Shown one piece after another: positions 7,470-14,655 of a stretch of DNA of 18,703 bases (the first letter of the stretch is position 1; each line of letters starts with the position of its first letter). Both the position numbers and the translations under genes were made by a program. This DNA is from Halobacteriales archaeon SW_10_68_16 (GTDB lineage: Archaea; Halobacteriota; Halobacteria; Halobacteriales; Haloarculaceae), in assembly GCA_003023485.1 (NCBI GenBank), contig PXSG01000031.1:1-18703 (forward strand). The letters are read 5' to 3'. The notes beneath the pieces were generated by a model. The model did not search any database. It had not been told where the DNA came from and was given only the letters and a program-made list of their open reading frames with translations.

Positions 7470-9913
7470 GCGAACCCGACGAGCAGGACGCCGACCGTGG
7501 CGAACGACGACTCGACGGCGGCGTCGTCGACGTGCGTGACGAAGGGGTACCGGACCAACTCGACGACGAGAGCGAGCCAGTGGACGAGCGCGGGGCGATC
7601 ACCGAGGACCAGGAGAAGTACGACGCCCGGAAGATCGTCACCGGCGAGGCACGCTACACCGCGGACTACCGCGACCGCTTCCCGGACCTGGCCGAGGCCA
7701 CAATCGTCCGCAGCGACGTTCCCCACGGGCGTGTCGTCGACATCGACACGAGTCGCGCCGAAGCGATGGACGGCGTCCTCGCCGTCCTCACTCCCTGGGA
7801 CGACGTCGTGCCCGACACGCTGTACTCGCCGTCGGGCCAGTCCTACCCCGAACCGAGCCCCTGGGACACGCGCGTCCTGCGGGAACACGTCCGCTTCGTT
7901 GGCGACCCCGTCGTTGCCGTCGCTGCCGAGGACGCCGAGACGGCCGACCGGGCCGCCCGGAAGATAGACGTCGAGTACGAGGAGTACGACGCCGTCTTCG
8001 ACGTCTGGGAGGCCACGGAACCGGACGCGCCGCGCCTCTTCGAGGACGACGAAGTGGAGAACACCTGCACTGGTGCGGACTACGAACGAAACTTCGAATC
8101 CCGGTTCGGCGGTGACCTCGGTGACCCCGACGCGGCCTTCGAGGCGGCCGACGACGAAGGGATTCTGGAGACGGAGTGGGAGACGCCCTACCAGTCCCAC
8201 TGCGTGCCCGAACCCCACACTTCCATCGTCTACACCGACGAGGACGACCGCTACACCGTCATCACCGCCACACAGGTGCCTTACCACACCCGGCGGCAAC
8301 TCGCACACGTCTTCGACGTGCCGATACGGGACATCCGGGTGGTGAAACCCCGCGTCGGCGCGGGCTTCGGCTCGAAACAGGAGATGGTCATCGAGCCGGT
8401 GGCGCTCGCACTCCACGAGAAGGCCGGCGTGCCGGTGAAACTGGAGTGTACGCGAAAGGAGGAGTTCCACGCACTCCGGAACAGACACCCGATGTCACTG
8501 CAGTTGTCCACCGCCGTCGACGAGGACGGCGACCTGACGGCGATGGACCTGTCCGTCCGGGAGAACTCCGGGGCCTACGGGACCCACGGCATGACCGTCG
8601 CGGGCAACGTCGGGACGAAGGCGCTGCCGCTGTATCCGCGGGTGCCCAACGTCCGCTTCGAGGGTGAGGTCGTCCACACGAACCTCCCGATGGGCGCGGC
8701 CCAGCGCGGGTACGGCGCCCCCCAGGGCATGTTCGTCGTCGAGGGTCACATGGACGAACTGGCCCGCCAGCTGGGCGAGGACCCCATCGAATTCCGGAAG
8801 CGCCACGCCGTCCGCGAGGGCGACCGCGACCGCGCGGCGGCCATCCTGAAAGAGGGGGGCCGCTTCGAGCGGGACATCCGCTCGTGTGGCATCCGCGAGT
8901 GCATCGACCGCGGCGCGGCCGCAATCGGCTACGACGAGATCGAACAACCCGAAGACGACAATCTCCACCGCGGGATCGGGATGGCCCTCTCTGCCCAGGG
9001 CAGCGGCGTCGCGGGCAAGGAACTGGGCGCCGCGGGGATCAAGATGAACGAGGACGGCTCGTTCGTGTTGCAGGTCGGCGGCGTCGACGTCGGCAGCGGC
9101 AACGACACCATGTTCACCCAGATCGCCGCCGAGGTGCTGGGGTGTGAGCCCGGGAACGTCGTGGTGAAAGCCGCCGACACCGACATCGCGCCCTTCGACT
9201 ACGGCGCGTACGCCTCCTCGACGACCTACATCAGCGGCGATGCGGTCAGGAAAGCCGCCGAGGACGCCCGCGAGCGACTCCTGGCGTGGGGCTCGCGGAT
9301 GCTCGAGGAACCGGTCGAGAACCTCGACACCGGAGACGGCGCGGTAGTCAGCGAGGAGACAGGCGAGTCGGTCACGCTCGAAGCGGTCGGCTACGAGTCC
9401 ATCTACGGCGACGAGACGCGCGAGCACATCATGGGCCAGGGCCACCACGCGACAGACGAGAGCCCGCCGCCCTTCGGCGCACAGTTCGTCTCGGTCGTCG
9501 TCGATTCCGAGACCGGCGAGTACGAAATCGAGGAGATGGTCTTCGCTGCCGACTGTGGGGTCGCCATCAACCCACCGCTGGTCGAGGGCCAGATCGAGGG
9601 CGGCGTCCACATGAGCTACGAGTTCGCCACGAGCGGCACCCTCGACCACGACGAGGGTCAGCCCCAGACGCTGGGGTTCCGCCAGTACGGGATGCCCCGC
9701 TCGGACGACCAGCCACCCATCGAGTCGATCATCGTCGAGACCCACGAACCGACCGGACCGTTCGGCGCGAAATCCATCGGCGAACTACCGACCAACGGCG
9801 TCCCGCCCGCGCTCTCGAACGCCATCCGCGACGCCGTCGGCGCCAGACTGACCGAGATCCCCTTCGAGGCCGAGGACGTCAAAGCGGCGCTCGACGAACA
9901 GTCGGCCGACTGA
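7466..9913 (+). CDS. Molybdenum hydroxylase Mo-cofactor-binding large subunit (xanthine dehydrogenase family)
   Basis: This 815-residue subunit is a full-length Mo-binding chain. It has Gln270 in ITATQVPYHTRRQ, the loop VGAGFGSKQ (297-305), an AAQRGYGAPQ active-site segment, and the catalytic Glu773 in GAKSIGELP near the C terminus. It is closely similar throughout to the large part of the fused protein at 1-2700, but loop residues differ (GAGFGSK against GGGFGGK; AAQRGYG against GAMRGYG), so the two may prefer different substrates. Together with the small subunit it should hydroxylate a purine or related heterocycle in the cytoplasm. The gene ends 19 bp before the convergent XdhC-YqeB gene, a likely maturation factor. 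No FAD-binding subunit gene accompanies it, so the electron acceptor is unknown. Confidence 0.94.
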   Translation: MSEPDEQDADRGERRLDGGVVDVRDEGVPDQLDDESEPVDERGAITEDQEKYDARKIVTGEARYTADYRDRFPDLAEATIVRSDVPHGRVVDIDTSRAEAMDGVLAVLTPWDDVVPDTLYSPSGQSYPEPSPWDTRVLREHVRFVGDPVVAVAAEDAETADRAARKIDVEYEEYDAVFDVWEATEPDAPRLFEDDEVENTCTGADYERNFESRFGGDLGDPDAAFEAADDEGILETEWETPYQSHCVPEPHTSIVYTDEDDRYTVITATQVPYHTRRQLAHVFDVPIRDIRVVKPRVGAGFGSKQEMVIEPVALALHEKAGVPVKLECTRKEEFHALRNRHPMSLQLSTAVDEDGDLTAMDLSVRENSGAYGTHGMTVAGNVGTKALPLYPRVPNVRFEGEVVHTNLPMGAAQRGYGAPQGMFVVEGHMDELARQLGEDPIEFRKRHAVREGDRDRAAAILKEGGRFERDIRSCGIRECIDRGAAAIGYDEIEQPEDDNLHRGIGMALSAQGSGVAGKELGAAGIKMNEDGSFVLQVGGVDVGSGNDTMFTQIAAEVLGCEPGNVVVKAADTDIAPFDYGAYASSTTYISGDAVRKAAEDARERLLAWGSRMLEEPVENLDTGDGAVVSEETGESVTLEAVGYESIYGDETREHIMGQGHHATDESPPPFGAQFVSVVVDSETGEYEIEEMVFAADCGVAINPPLVEGQIEGGVHMSYEFATSGTLDHDEGQPQTLGFRQYGMPRSDDQPPIESIIVETHEPTGPFGAKSIGELPTNGVPPALSNAIRDAVGARLTEIPFEAEDVKAALDEQSAD

Positions 9914-9932
9914 ATATCAAAACGCACCGACG

Positions 9933-11513
9933 CTACTGTAGGCCCAACACGGCCTCGAGGACGCCGCCGCCGAGACAGAGCGCCTTGTCCGAGATTTTCT
10001 CGTGGTCGACCGATTCCCCGCGGGGGTCGACGTCTCCCAGTTTCGTGCCCGCCGAGACGTCGAGGCCGTCGTGGACGAGTCCGCGGACGAGTCCGTCGAT
10101 CTCGGCGGTGACGTCTTCGCCGTCGACGGTCCCGACGACGTCGCCGGCCGAGACGACGTCGCCGATGTCGACTGCCGCCTCCCAGCGACCGTCCGCGGGC
10201 GCCCGGAGGACGCGCTCGTGGGTGTAGCCGCGTCGCTCGCCGGGTTCGCCGTCGTAGGCGATGGCGGTCCCCTCGTAGAACACCTGGCCGAGTTCGTGCC
10301 CGCGGTCGGTCTCGACCACGGCGTCGACGTCTTCGCCGGCCTCGAAGCCGGGACCGAGGCCGACCACCACGTCGGCGTCGTCGCGGTGCGTCCCGGTATC
10401 GGTCTTGCCCTTGGCCATGATGGCGTCGACGAGGACGGCTGCGTCCAGTTGTGCGACGACTGTGGCGTCCGGGTCTTCGAGGACGGGCACGTCGCCCGCG
10501 TCGAGGATTTCGACGGCATCGTCGACATCGGCGGCGTGTCGCCCGGTCACGCCCTGGACGGTGACTTCGCCCTCGTAGACGGCCACACCGAATGCGACCG
10601 GCCGGCGGACGACCGTCGGTTCGGCGACCTCGGTGACGACGACGGGGTAGCCGGCGCGGTGGAGTCGGTAGACGACGCCACTGCCGAGGTCGCCGCCGCC
10701 CCGGACGACGACGAGGTCGTCCAGGTCGAGGCCGGTCTCGGACTCGCCGGTCGCGCCGTGGCGGTCACGGTGGCCCTCGGCGAGGATAGAAAGCGCGATA
10801 TCCTCGGGGCTGCCCCCGCCGAGGTCCAGGCCGACGGGCGCACGGACCCGTGCGAGGTCGGCCCGGCTGTATCCCTCATCTGCGAGGCCGTCGAGGACGT
10901 GGTCGGCCTTCCGGTCGCTGGCGACGAGGCCGACGTACCCGGCGTCCCCGTCGATGGCCGCGCCGACAGCCTGCTGGTCGAAGGTGCCGCTGCGTGTCGC
11001 GACAGCCACGGCCGTCTCCGTGGTCATGGGCAGGTCCGCAAGAATCTCGTCGTAGTCGCCGTGGATCACCTCGACGTCGTCGGGAAACAGGTCCGGGTCG
11101 GCGTAGGCCTCGCGGTCGTCGACGACCGTCACGGCGTAGCCCACCTGGACCGCGAGCGGCGCGAGTTCCTGGCCGATGTGGCCCGCGCCGGCGATGTAGA
11201 GCCGTGGTTGGCCGCGGATGCGGTCGACGAAGACGTCCATCGCGCCGCCACAGACCATCCCCGTGTTCCCGCCGGGTTCGAGTTCGTAGGTGCGGACGCC
11301 GGGTTCGGCCTCGCCGGCGAGTATCTCGCGTGCTGCCTCGACCGCGAGGCTCTCGACGGTGCCGCCGCCGATGGTGCCGTGTTCCTCGTCGGCGGTGACG
11401 AGCATCCGCGTTCCGACGTCCCGCGGGGCCGACCCCTCCGTGTCGACGACGGTCAGCATGGCTGCCGGTTCGCCGGCGTCGACGGCCTCGAAGACGTCCT
11501 CGAAGAGGCTCAT
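9933..11513 (-). CDS. XdhC-YqeB fusion protein, selenium-dependent molybdenum hydroxylase maturation factor
   Basis: Two families are joined in one 526-residue chain. Residues 1-250 are XdhC/CoxI-like: GTIGGGTVE (46-54), MVCGG (86-90), then a Rossmann-like part with LYIAGAGHIG (105-114). XdhC proteins bind and protect molybdenum cofactor and help insert the terminal ligand into xanthine dehydrogenase. After a short acidic linker, residues 266-526 match the YqeB family (EF2563-like), a marker of selenium-dependent molybdenum hydroxylases: VVVRGGGDLGSGV, AVYEGEVTVQGV, LVDAIMAKGK, GLGPGFEAGEDVDAVVETDR, GDVDPR and ISDKALCLGGGVLEA. The start codon overlaps the stop of the TusB-like gene (ATGA), making it the last gene of the selD operon. 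It faces the large hydroxylase subunit. The YqeB half's biochemistry is not established; the fusion argues that it acts on the same cofactor as XdhC. Confidence 0.92.
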   Translation of the reverse strand: MSLFEDVFEAVDAGEPAAMLTVVDTEGSAPRDVGTRMLVTADEEHGTIGGGTVESLAVEAAREILAGEAEPGVRTYELEPGGNTGMVCGGAMDVFVDRIRGQPRLYIAGAGHIGQELAPLAVQVGYAVTVVDDREAYADPDLFPDDVEVIHGDYDEILADLPMTTETAVAVATRSGTFDQQAVGAAIDGDAGYVGLVASDRKADHVLDGLADEGYSRADLARVRAPVGLDLGGGSPEDIALSILAEGHRDRHGATGESETGLDLDDLVVVRGGGDLGSGVVYRLHRAGYPVVVTEVAEPTVVRRPVAFGVAVYEGEVTVQGVTGRHAADVDDAVEILDAGDVPVLEDPDATVVAQLDAAVLVDAIMAKGKTDTGTHRDDADVVVGLGPGFEAGEDVDAVVETDRGHELGQVFYEGTAIAYDGEPGERRGYTHERVLRAPADGRWEAAVDIGDVVSAGDVVGTVDGEDVTAEIDGLVRGLVHDGLDVSAGTKLGDVDPRGESVDHEKISDKALCLGGGVLEAVLGLQ

Positions 11514-11773
11514 GCGAAGGTCCTCGTCTCGTGTTCGACGACCAGTTCTATCAATGTGTCGTACGTGATGGGTTCGACGGCCGGCGGGAGGTCGACGCCA
11601 CGCACCTCGACATCGCGGGCGACGGCGTAGACGGGACCATCCACTTTTTGATTGTCGTCTGCCTCGGAAGCCAGCAAGACGCCGTCCTGGATCAACACCA
11701 CGCGGGCGTCCTCGTCACCGGCGGCGGTGCGGAACGCGAGGTCGGCCAGGGGTTCGTCGACGAGGTAGAGCAT
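11510..11773 (-). CDS. TusB/DsrH-like small protein
   Basis: This 87-residue protein matches the DsrH/TusB family in outline: an MLYLVDEP start, ARVVLIQDGVLLA (23-35) and VYAVARDVEVRGV (48-60), which parallels the family's 'LIxDGVYAA' and 'DVEARG' blocks. It has no cysteine. In the TusBCD complex TusB is a structural partner of TusC and TusD rather than the sulfur carrier. It starts 2 bp after the TusC-like stop and overlaps the XdhC-YqeB start by 4 bp. The assignment rests on short motifs plus conserved gene order. Confidence 0.75.
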   Translation of the reverse strand: MLYLVDEPLADLAFRTAAGDEDARVVLIQDGVLLASEADDNQKVDGPVYAVARDVEVRGVDLPPAVEPITYDTLIELVVEHETRTFA

Positions 11774-11775
11774 GG

Positions 11776-12129
11776 TCAGAAGTCCAGTGTGTGGTCCGCC
11801 GCCCGGATGCGCTCGGCGATCTCAGCCCCCGGGGTGACCGCGATATCGTCCGCGATTTCGGACTTGTCGATGCCACGGTCGGCCATCGCGGCCGCGTCGG
11901 CGAGCATCTCGCCGCCCTCCGCGAGCAAGTCCTCGATATGTCCGGGCATATTCAGCGCCTCGCGGTCGACCGACGCGCGGGCGGCGTGGACGCCGTCCTT
12001 GACGAACGCGACAGTGACGTCGTGTCTGTCGAATCCCGCCGCGACACCTCGTGCCGCTCGCAACCCCTCGGGGACGTGGACGCGGCCGTAGGGCGCGCGG
12101 GTCAGCAGGACTAAGACCTCCCGTTTCAC
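11776..12129 (-). CDS. TusC/DsrF-like protein (DsrE/F family)
   Basis: This 117-residue protein starts MKREVLVLLTRAPYG, close to the 'RxAPYG' opening of TusC/DsrF, followed by VTVAFVKDGVHAA (38-50). It has no cysteine, as expected for the TusC-type partner. Its ATG overlaps the stop of the TusD-like gene by 4 bp, and the TusB-like gene follows after 2 bp, so the order TusD-TusC-TusB equals that of bacterial tusDCB and dsrEFH. In those systems the trimeric set receives persulfide sulfur from TusA. Here a role in selenium or sulfur transfer to the Mo cofactor is inferred from context. Confidence 0.78.
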   Translation of the reverse strand: MKREVLVLLTRAPYGRVHVPEGLRAARGVAAGFDRHDVTVAFVKDGVHAARASVDREALNMPGHIEDLLAEGGEMLADAAAMADRGIDKSEIADDIAVTPGAEIAERIRAADHTLDF

Positions 12130-12497
12130 AGCGAGATCACCCGGTCTGCCTCCCCGAGGGTATCCGCGAGGTCCGGCAGGAGGCCGGGTTCGACGCCCTC
12201 GGGATAGTCAGTCTCGGCGTCGATGCCGCGGGCGTTCACACAGAGGCCACAGCAGACGACTTCGGCACCGTCGGCGACCAGTTCCCGGAACTTCTCGACG
12301 GGCATCTCGTCGTAGAGCCCCGTATCGGAGCAGTCGGGGAACTCCTGGCCGGCGACCGGGACGAGCGTCCCGTCGAGGTAGTGGAAGTACGTCACCTCGT
12401 GGCCGGCGTCCAGCGCGGCCCGGCCCATCTCGTAGGCCGTCCGCCACCGCTGGCTGTCGAATGGGCCACCCGTGAGGAGGAATCCGAGGTGTGCCAT
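12126..12497 (-). CDS. TusD/DsrE-like sulfur (or selenium) carrier protein
   Basis: The 123 residues have the DsrE/TusD opening FLLTGGPFDSQ (6-16), then GHEVTYFHYLDG (32-43), and a Cys-rich site VVCCGLCVNARG (80-91) with Cys82, Cys83 and Cys86. Cys86, followed by the family's small-residue/Arg-Gly pattern, is the likely persulfide or selenide carrier. A further Cys56 is present. TusD accepts sulfur from TusA in the bacterial relay. The gene begins 30 nt after selD, and an AT-rich GAATACTTG on the minus strand in that gap could be a weak internal promoter. The presence of the reactive Cys site suggests this is the working carrier of the TusDCB-like set. Confidence 0.83.
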   Translation of the reverse strand: MAHLGFLLTGGPFDSQRWRTAYEMGRAALDAGHEVTYFHYLDGTLVPVAGQEFPDCSDTGLYDEMPVEKFRELVADGAEVVCCGLCVNARGIDAETDYPEGVEPGLLPDLADTLGEADRVISL

Positions 12498-12527
12498 ACC
12501 GGAATCAGGACCTCGACGGGCAAGTAT

Positions 12528-13565
12528 TCACCGCGTCACCGGATCGATTTCGGGCTCGTTGACCCGGGCGCCCTCTCCGTCTGTGACCCGGCCGACCTCG
12601 CGGCCGAAGACGCCAGCGTCGGCGAGCGTGCTCTCGAAGTCCGCCCCGCGGTCGGGAGGCACGGCCACGAGCAGGCCGCCGCTGGTCTCGGCACTGTCCC
12701 CCTCTGCCAGGCCGTAGCCGAACAGTTCCGAGAGTGCGGGCGTCCCGTCGATGACCGGCAGCCGCGTGATCTCGACGCCGACCCCGGAGTTTTCGGCCAG
12801 GACGCGGGCCTCGCCGCGGAGACCGAAGCCGGTCACGTCGGTCGCTGCGGACGCGAACTCGCGGGCGACGCGGGCGGCGTCGCGGTTCGGCGTCGTCATC
12901 CACGCCAGCGCGTCGTCGCCGATGTCCTCGATTGAGCGGTCGACAGCCTCCCGGACGGTCCCGGCGAACTCACCATCTCGGACCCGCAACGCACCCATCG
13001 CCGGCTGGGTTCCGAGGGGTTTGGTCAGGTACAGGCGGTCACCCGGTTGGGCTCCCCGCGTCGTCAGAAGCTGGTCCGGGTGTGCGGTGGCCGTCACCGC
13101 CCCGCCGGCGATGGGCCAGGGGTTCAGCGTCGTGTGCCCGCCACCGATCACGCCGTCGACCGCCGCGAGCGCGTCGGTCATCCCCGCCAGGATCGCCGGC
13201 GCCTCGTCGGTCAGGCCTCGGGGAACGGCAAGTAGAGCAAGGCAGGTAAGATTCGCCGTCGCGCCGGTCGCGAACGCGTCGCTCGCTGCGTTGCAGGCTG
13301 CTACTCGCCCGAAGTCGTAAGGGTTGTCGACGATGGGCGTGAAGAAGTCGACCGTCTGGACGAGCGCGAGATCCTCGCGCAACTGCCTGGCCGCAGCGTC
13401 CTCGCCGACGCCAAAGAGCAGGCCGTCCGCGCCCCCATCGAGTCCAGCCGAGGCGAGCAGGTCCTCGAGGTCACCCTGACCCACCTTGCAGGAACAGCCG
13501 TGGAGCTTTGCGTACTCCGTGAGGCGTGGTTCGCTCCCGTCGTCCCCGCCGGAGTCGGCCGTCAT
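12528..13565 (-). CDS. selD: Selenide, water dikinase (selenophosphate synthase)
   Basis: The enzyme makes selenophosphate from selenide and ATP. The ATG at 13565 overlaps the TusA-like stop (ATGA) and gives 345 residues, the normal size. An open frame extends further upstream to 14030, but that part is antisense to yqeC. Seen motifs are GCSCK with Cys24, Cys26 and Lys27 (matching the catalytic Cys and Lys of E. coli SelD), GEDAAA with Asp56, DFFTPIVDNPYDFGR (73-87), GGGHT (141-145), LTKPLG (180-185) and TDVTGFGL (242-249). Two conserved sites differ: the block usually DPQTSGG reads DSAETSGG, and the His after GFGLxG is Glu252. No selenocysteine machinery is in the window; with yqeB and yqeC adjacent this looks like an 'orphan' SelD that serves molybdenum hydroxylases. 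Confidence 0.93.
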   Translation of the reverse strand: MTADSGGDDGSEPRLTEYAKLHGCSCKVGQGDLEDLLASAGLDGGADGLLFGVGEDAAARQLREDLALVQTVDFFTPIVDNPYDFGRVAACNAASDAFATGATANLTCLALLAVPRGLTDEAPAILAGMTDALAAVDGVIGGGHTTLNPWPIAGGAVTATAHPDQLLTTRGAQPGDRLYLTKPLGTQPAMGALRVRDGEFAGTVREAVDRSIEDIGDDALAWMTTPNRDAARVAREFASAATDVTGFGLRGEARVLAENSGVGVEITRLPVIDGTPALSELFGYGLAEGDSAETSGGLLVAVPPDRGADFESTLADAGVFGREVGRVTDGEGARVNEPEIDPVTR

Positions 13566-13798
13566 CCCACCGTCGCCTCGTCGGTGACCGTGATCCGCAA
13601 CTCGAAGTCCTCGCCCTCGTCGTCGGTCCCGGACACGTCGAAGCCGTGCTTCTCGCAGGTCCGGCGGAGGTTCTCCTCGGCCGGCGGATAATCGCCCCGG
13701 ACCAGCAGTTCCTCCCCGGCGTCGAGGTCCGACAGGCGTCGGCGGACGATCAGCGCCGGCCGCGGACACACCTCGCCCGTCACGTCCACCTCGTGCAT
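13562..13798 (-). CDS. TusA/SirA/YedF-family carrier protein
   Basis: This 78-residue protein has the family's defining CPRP motif (Cys11-Pro14) in VTGEVCPRPALIVRRRL, followed by LDAGEELLVRGDYPPAEENLRR and a typical strand-helix end. Cys11 would carry a persulfide, or possibly selenium. I place the start at the ATG 13798, ten residues before CPRP as in the family; the longer open frame is antisense to yqeC. The stop overlaps the selD start by 4 bp, so the two are probably translationally coupled. In bacteria, YedF-type proteins joining a SirA domain to a DsrE-like domain are associated with selenium genes; here the two families occur as separate genes on either side of selD. Confidence 0.88.
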   Translation of the reverse strand: MHEVDVTGEVCPRPALIVRRRLSDLDAGEELLVRGDYPPAEENLRRTCEKHGFDVSGTDDEGEDFELRITVTDEATVG

Positions 13799-13816
13799 AT
13801 CGAGGGGTACTCCGCG

Positions 13817-13844
13817 TGTCCCGATAACAGTTACTCCCGGGACA
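13817..13844. promoter_or_regulatory. Nested palindrome in the divergent selD-operon/yqeC promoter region
   Basis: The 7-bp arms TGTCCCG (13817-13823) and CGGGACA (13838-13844) form a perfect inverted repeat with a 14-bp spacer. The spacer contains a second palindrome, TAACAGTTA (13825-13833), nearly on the same centre. Read on the minus strand, the AT-rich core lies about 25-35 nt before the TusA-like ATG, so it coincides with the likely TATA box. This arrangement fits an operator bound by a dimeric repressor controlling both directions. Confidence 0.5.
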
Positions 13845-13876
13845 ACGCTCATTGGGCCGCCACCGCTGGTCGGGAC

Positions 13877-14632
13877 ATGGACCTGGCCGAACGCCTCGGA
13901 TTCGGAGCGCCCGCGCTGGTGGCCTTCGTCGGCGCCGGCGGCAAGAAGACCGCGATGGGCCGTCTCGTGGCGGAGGGCGGGGCTCGCGACCGCTCGGTCG
14001 GGTACACGACGACGGTGCACACGCCGCCACCCGCAGACGTGCCGCTCATCATCGCCGACGAGGAATCCCTCGAAGACACGCTCGCTGGCGCCGGGTCGCC
14101 GGTCGCGTTCGCGGCCGAACGGGTCCCGAACCCCGAGCGCGCCGACGAGAAGATCCGGGGGTTCGACGCTGCCGTCGTGGACGCCGTCTTCGAGTCGGAG
14201 CGGTTCGACTGGCTGCTCGTGAAAGCCGACGGTGCCCGGGGACGGGAGTTCAAGGCACCGGGGCCCGAGGAACCGGTCGTGCCCGACGCGACGACTCACG
14301 CCGTCCCAGTCGCGTCGGTCCGGGCCGTCGGGAAACCGCTCGACGCGCCGGTCGTCCACCGGCCCGAGCGGGTCGCTGCACTCACCGGACTGGAGCGCGG
14401 CGACGCCGTGACCACCGAAGTCGTCGGGACGGTGCTGGCCCACGAGCAGGGTGGGCTCAAGGGCATCCCGGATGGCGCTGGCGTGACGCCGATGGTCAAC
14501 AAGGCGGACACCCCCGAAGACCGGGAACGGGCACGCAAACTATTGCGGGTCGCACTCGCACGATCGGAGCGGCTTCAGCGGGGCCTCGTGACGTCGTTCG
14601 AAACCGACCACTGTGAGGTCGTGAGGGAATGA
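13877..14632 (+). CDS. yqeC: Selenium-dependent molybdenum hydroxylase accessory protein YqeC
   Basis: The protein matches the YqeC family, found beside selenium-dependent molybdenum hydroxylases. From the ATG at 13877 it has 251 residues starting MDLAERLGFG; the open frame continues upstream but that part is antisense to tusA and selD. Motifs are a P-loop-like FVGAGGKKTA (17-26), YTTTVHTPP (43-51), a KADGARGREFKAP block (116-128) and MVNKAD (206-211), all typical of the family. The P-loop suggests nucleotide binding, but the reaction is unknown. It is divergent from the tusA-selD operon with a shared 78-bp promoter region, and converges on the transporter genes 23 bp downstream. Confidence 0.9.
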   Translation: MDLAERLGFGAPALVAFVGAGGKKTAMGRLVAEGGARDRSVGYTTTVHTPPPADVPLIIADEESLEDTLAGAGSPVAFAAERVPNPERADEKIRGFDAAVVDAVFESERFDWLLVKADGARGREFKAPGPEEPVVPDATTHAVPVASVRAVGKPLDAPVVHRPERVAALTGLERGDAVTTEVVGTVLAHEQGGLKGIPDGAGVTPMVNKADTPEDRERARKLLRVALARSERLQRGLVTSFETDHCEVVRE

Positions 14633-14655
14633 GGGAGTGATACGACGACCAACGG

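Noticed and set aside
10002..11630. A 542-codon open frame on the plus strand opposite the XdhC-YqeB gene
   Set aside because: It is an antisense shadow caused by high G+C and few stop codons. It matches no family motifs, whereas the minus frame shows two clear families.
13566..14443. Upstream extensions of the selD and tusA frames, antisense to yqeC
   Set aside because: Family start positions, ATGA coupling and the divergent promoter place the real starts at 13565 and 13798. The extensions are Arg/Pro/Gly-rich and match nothing.
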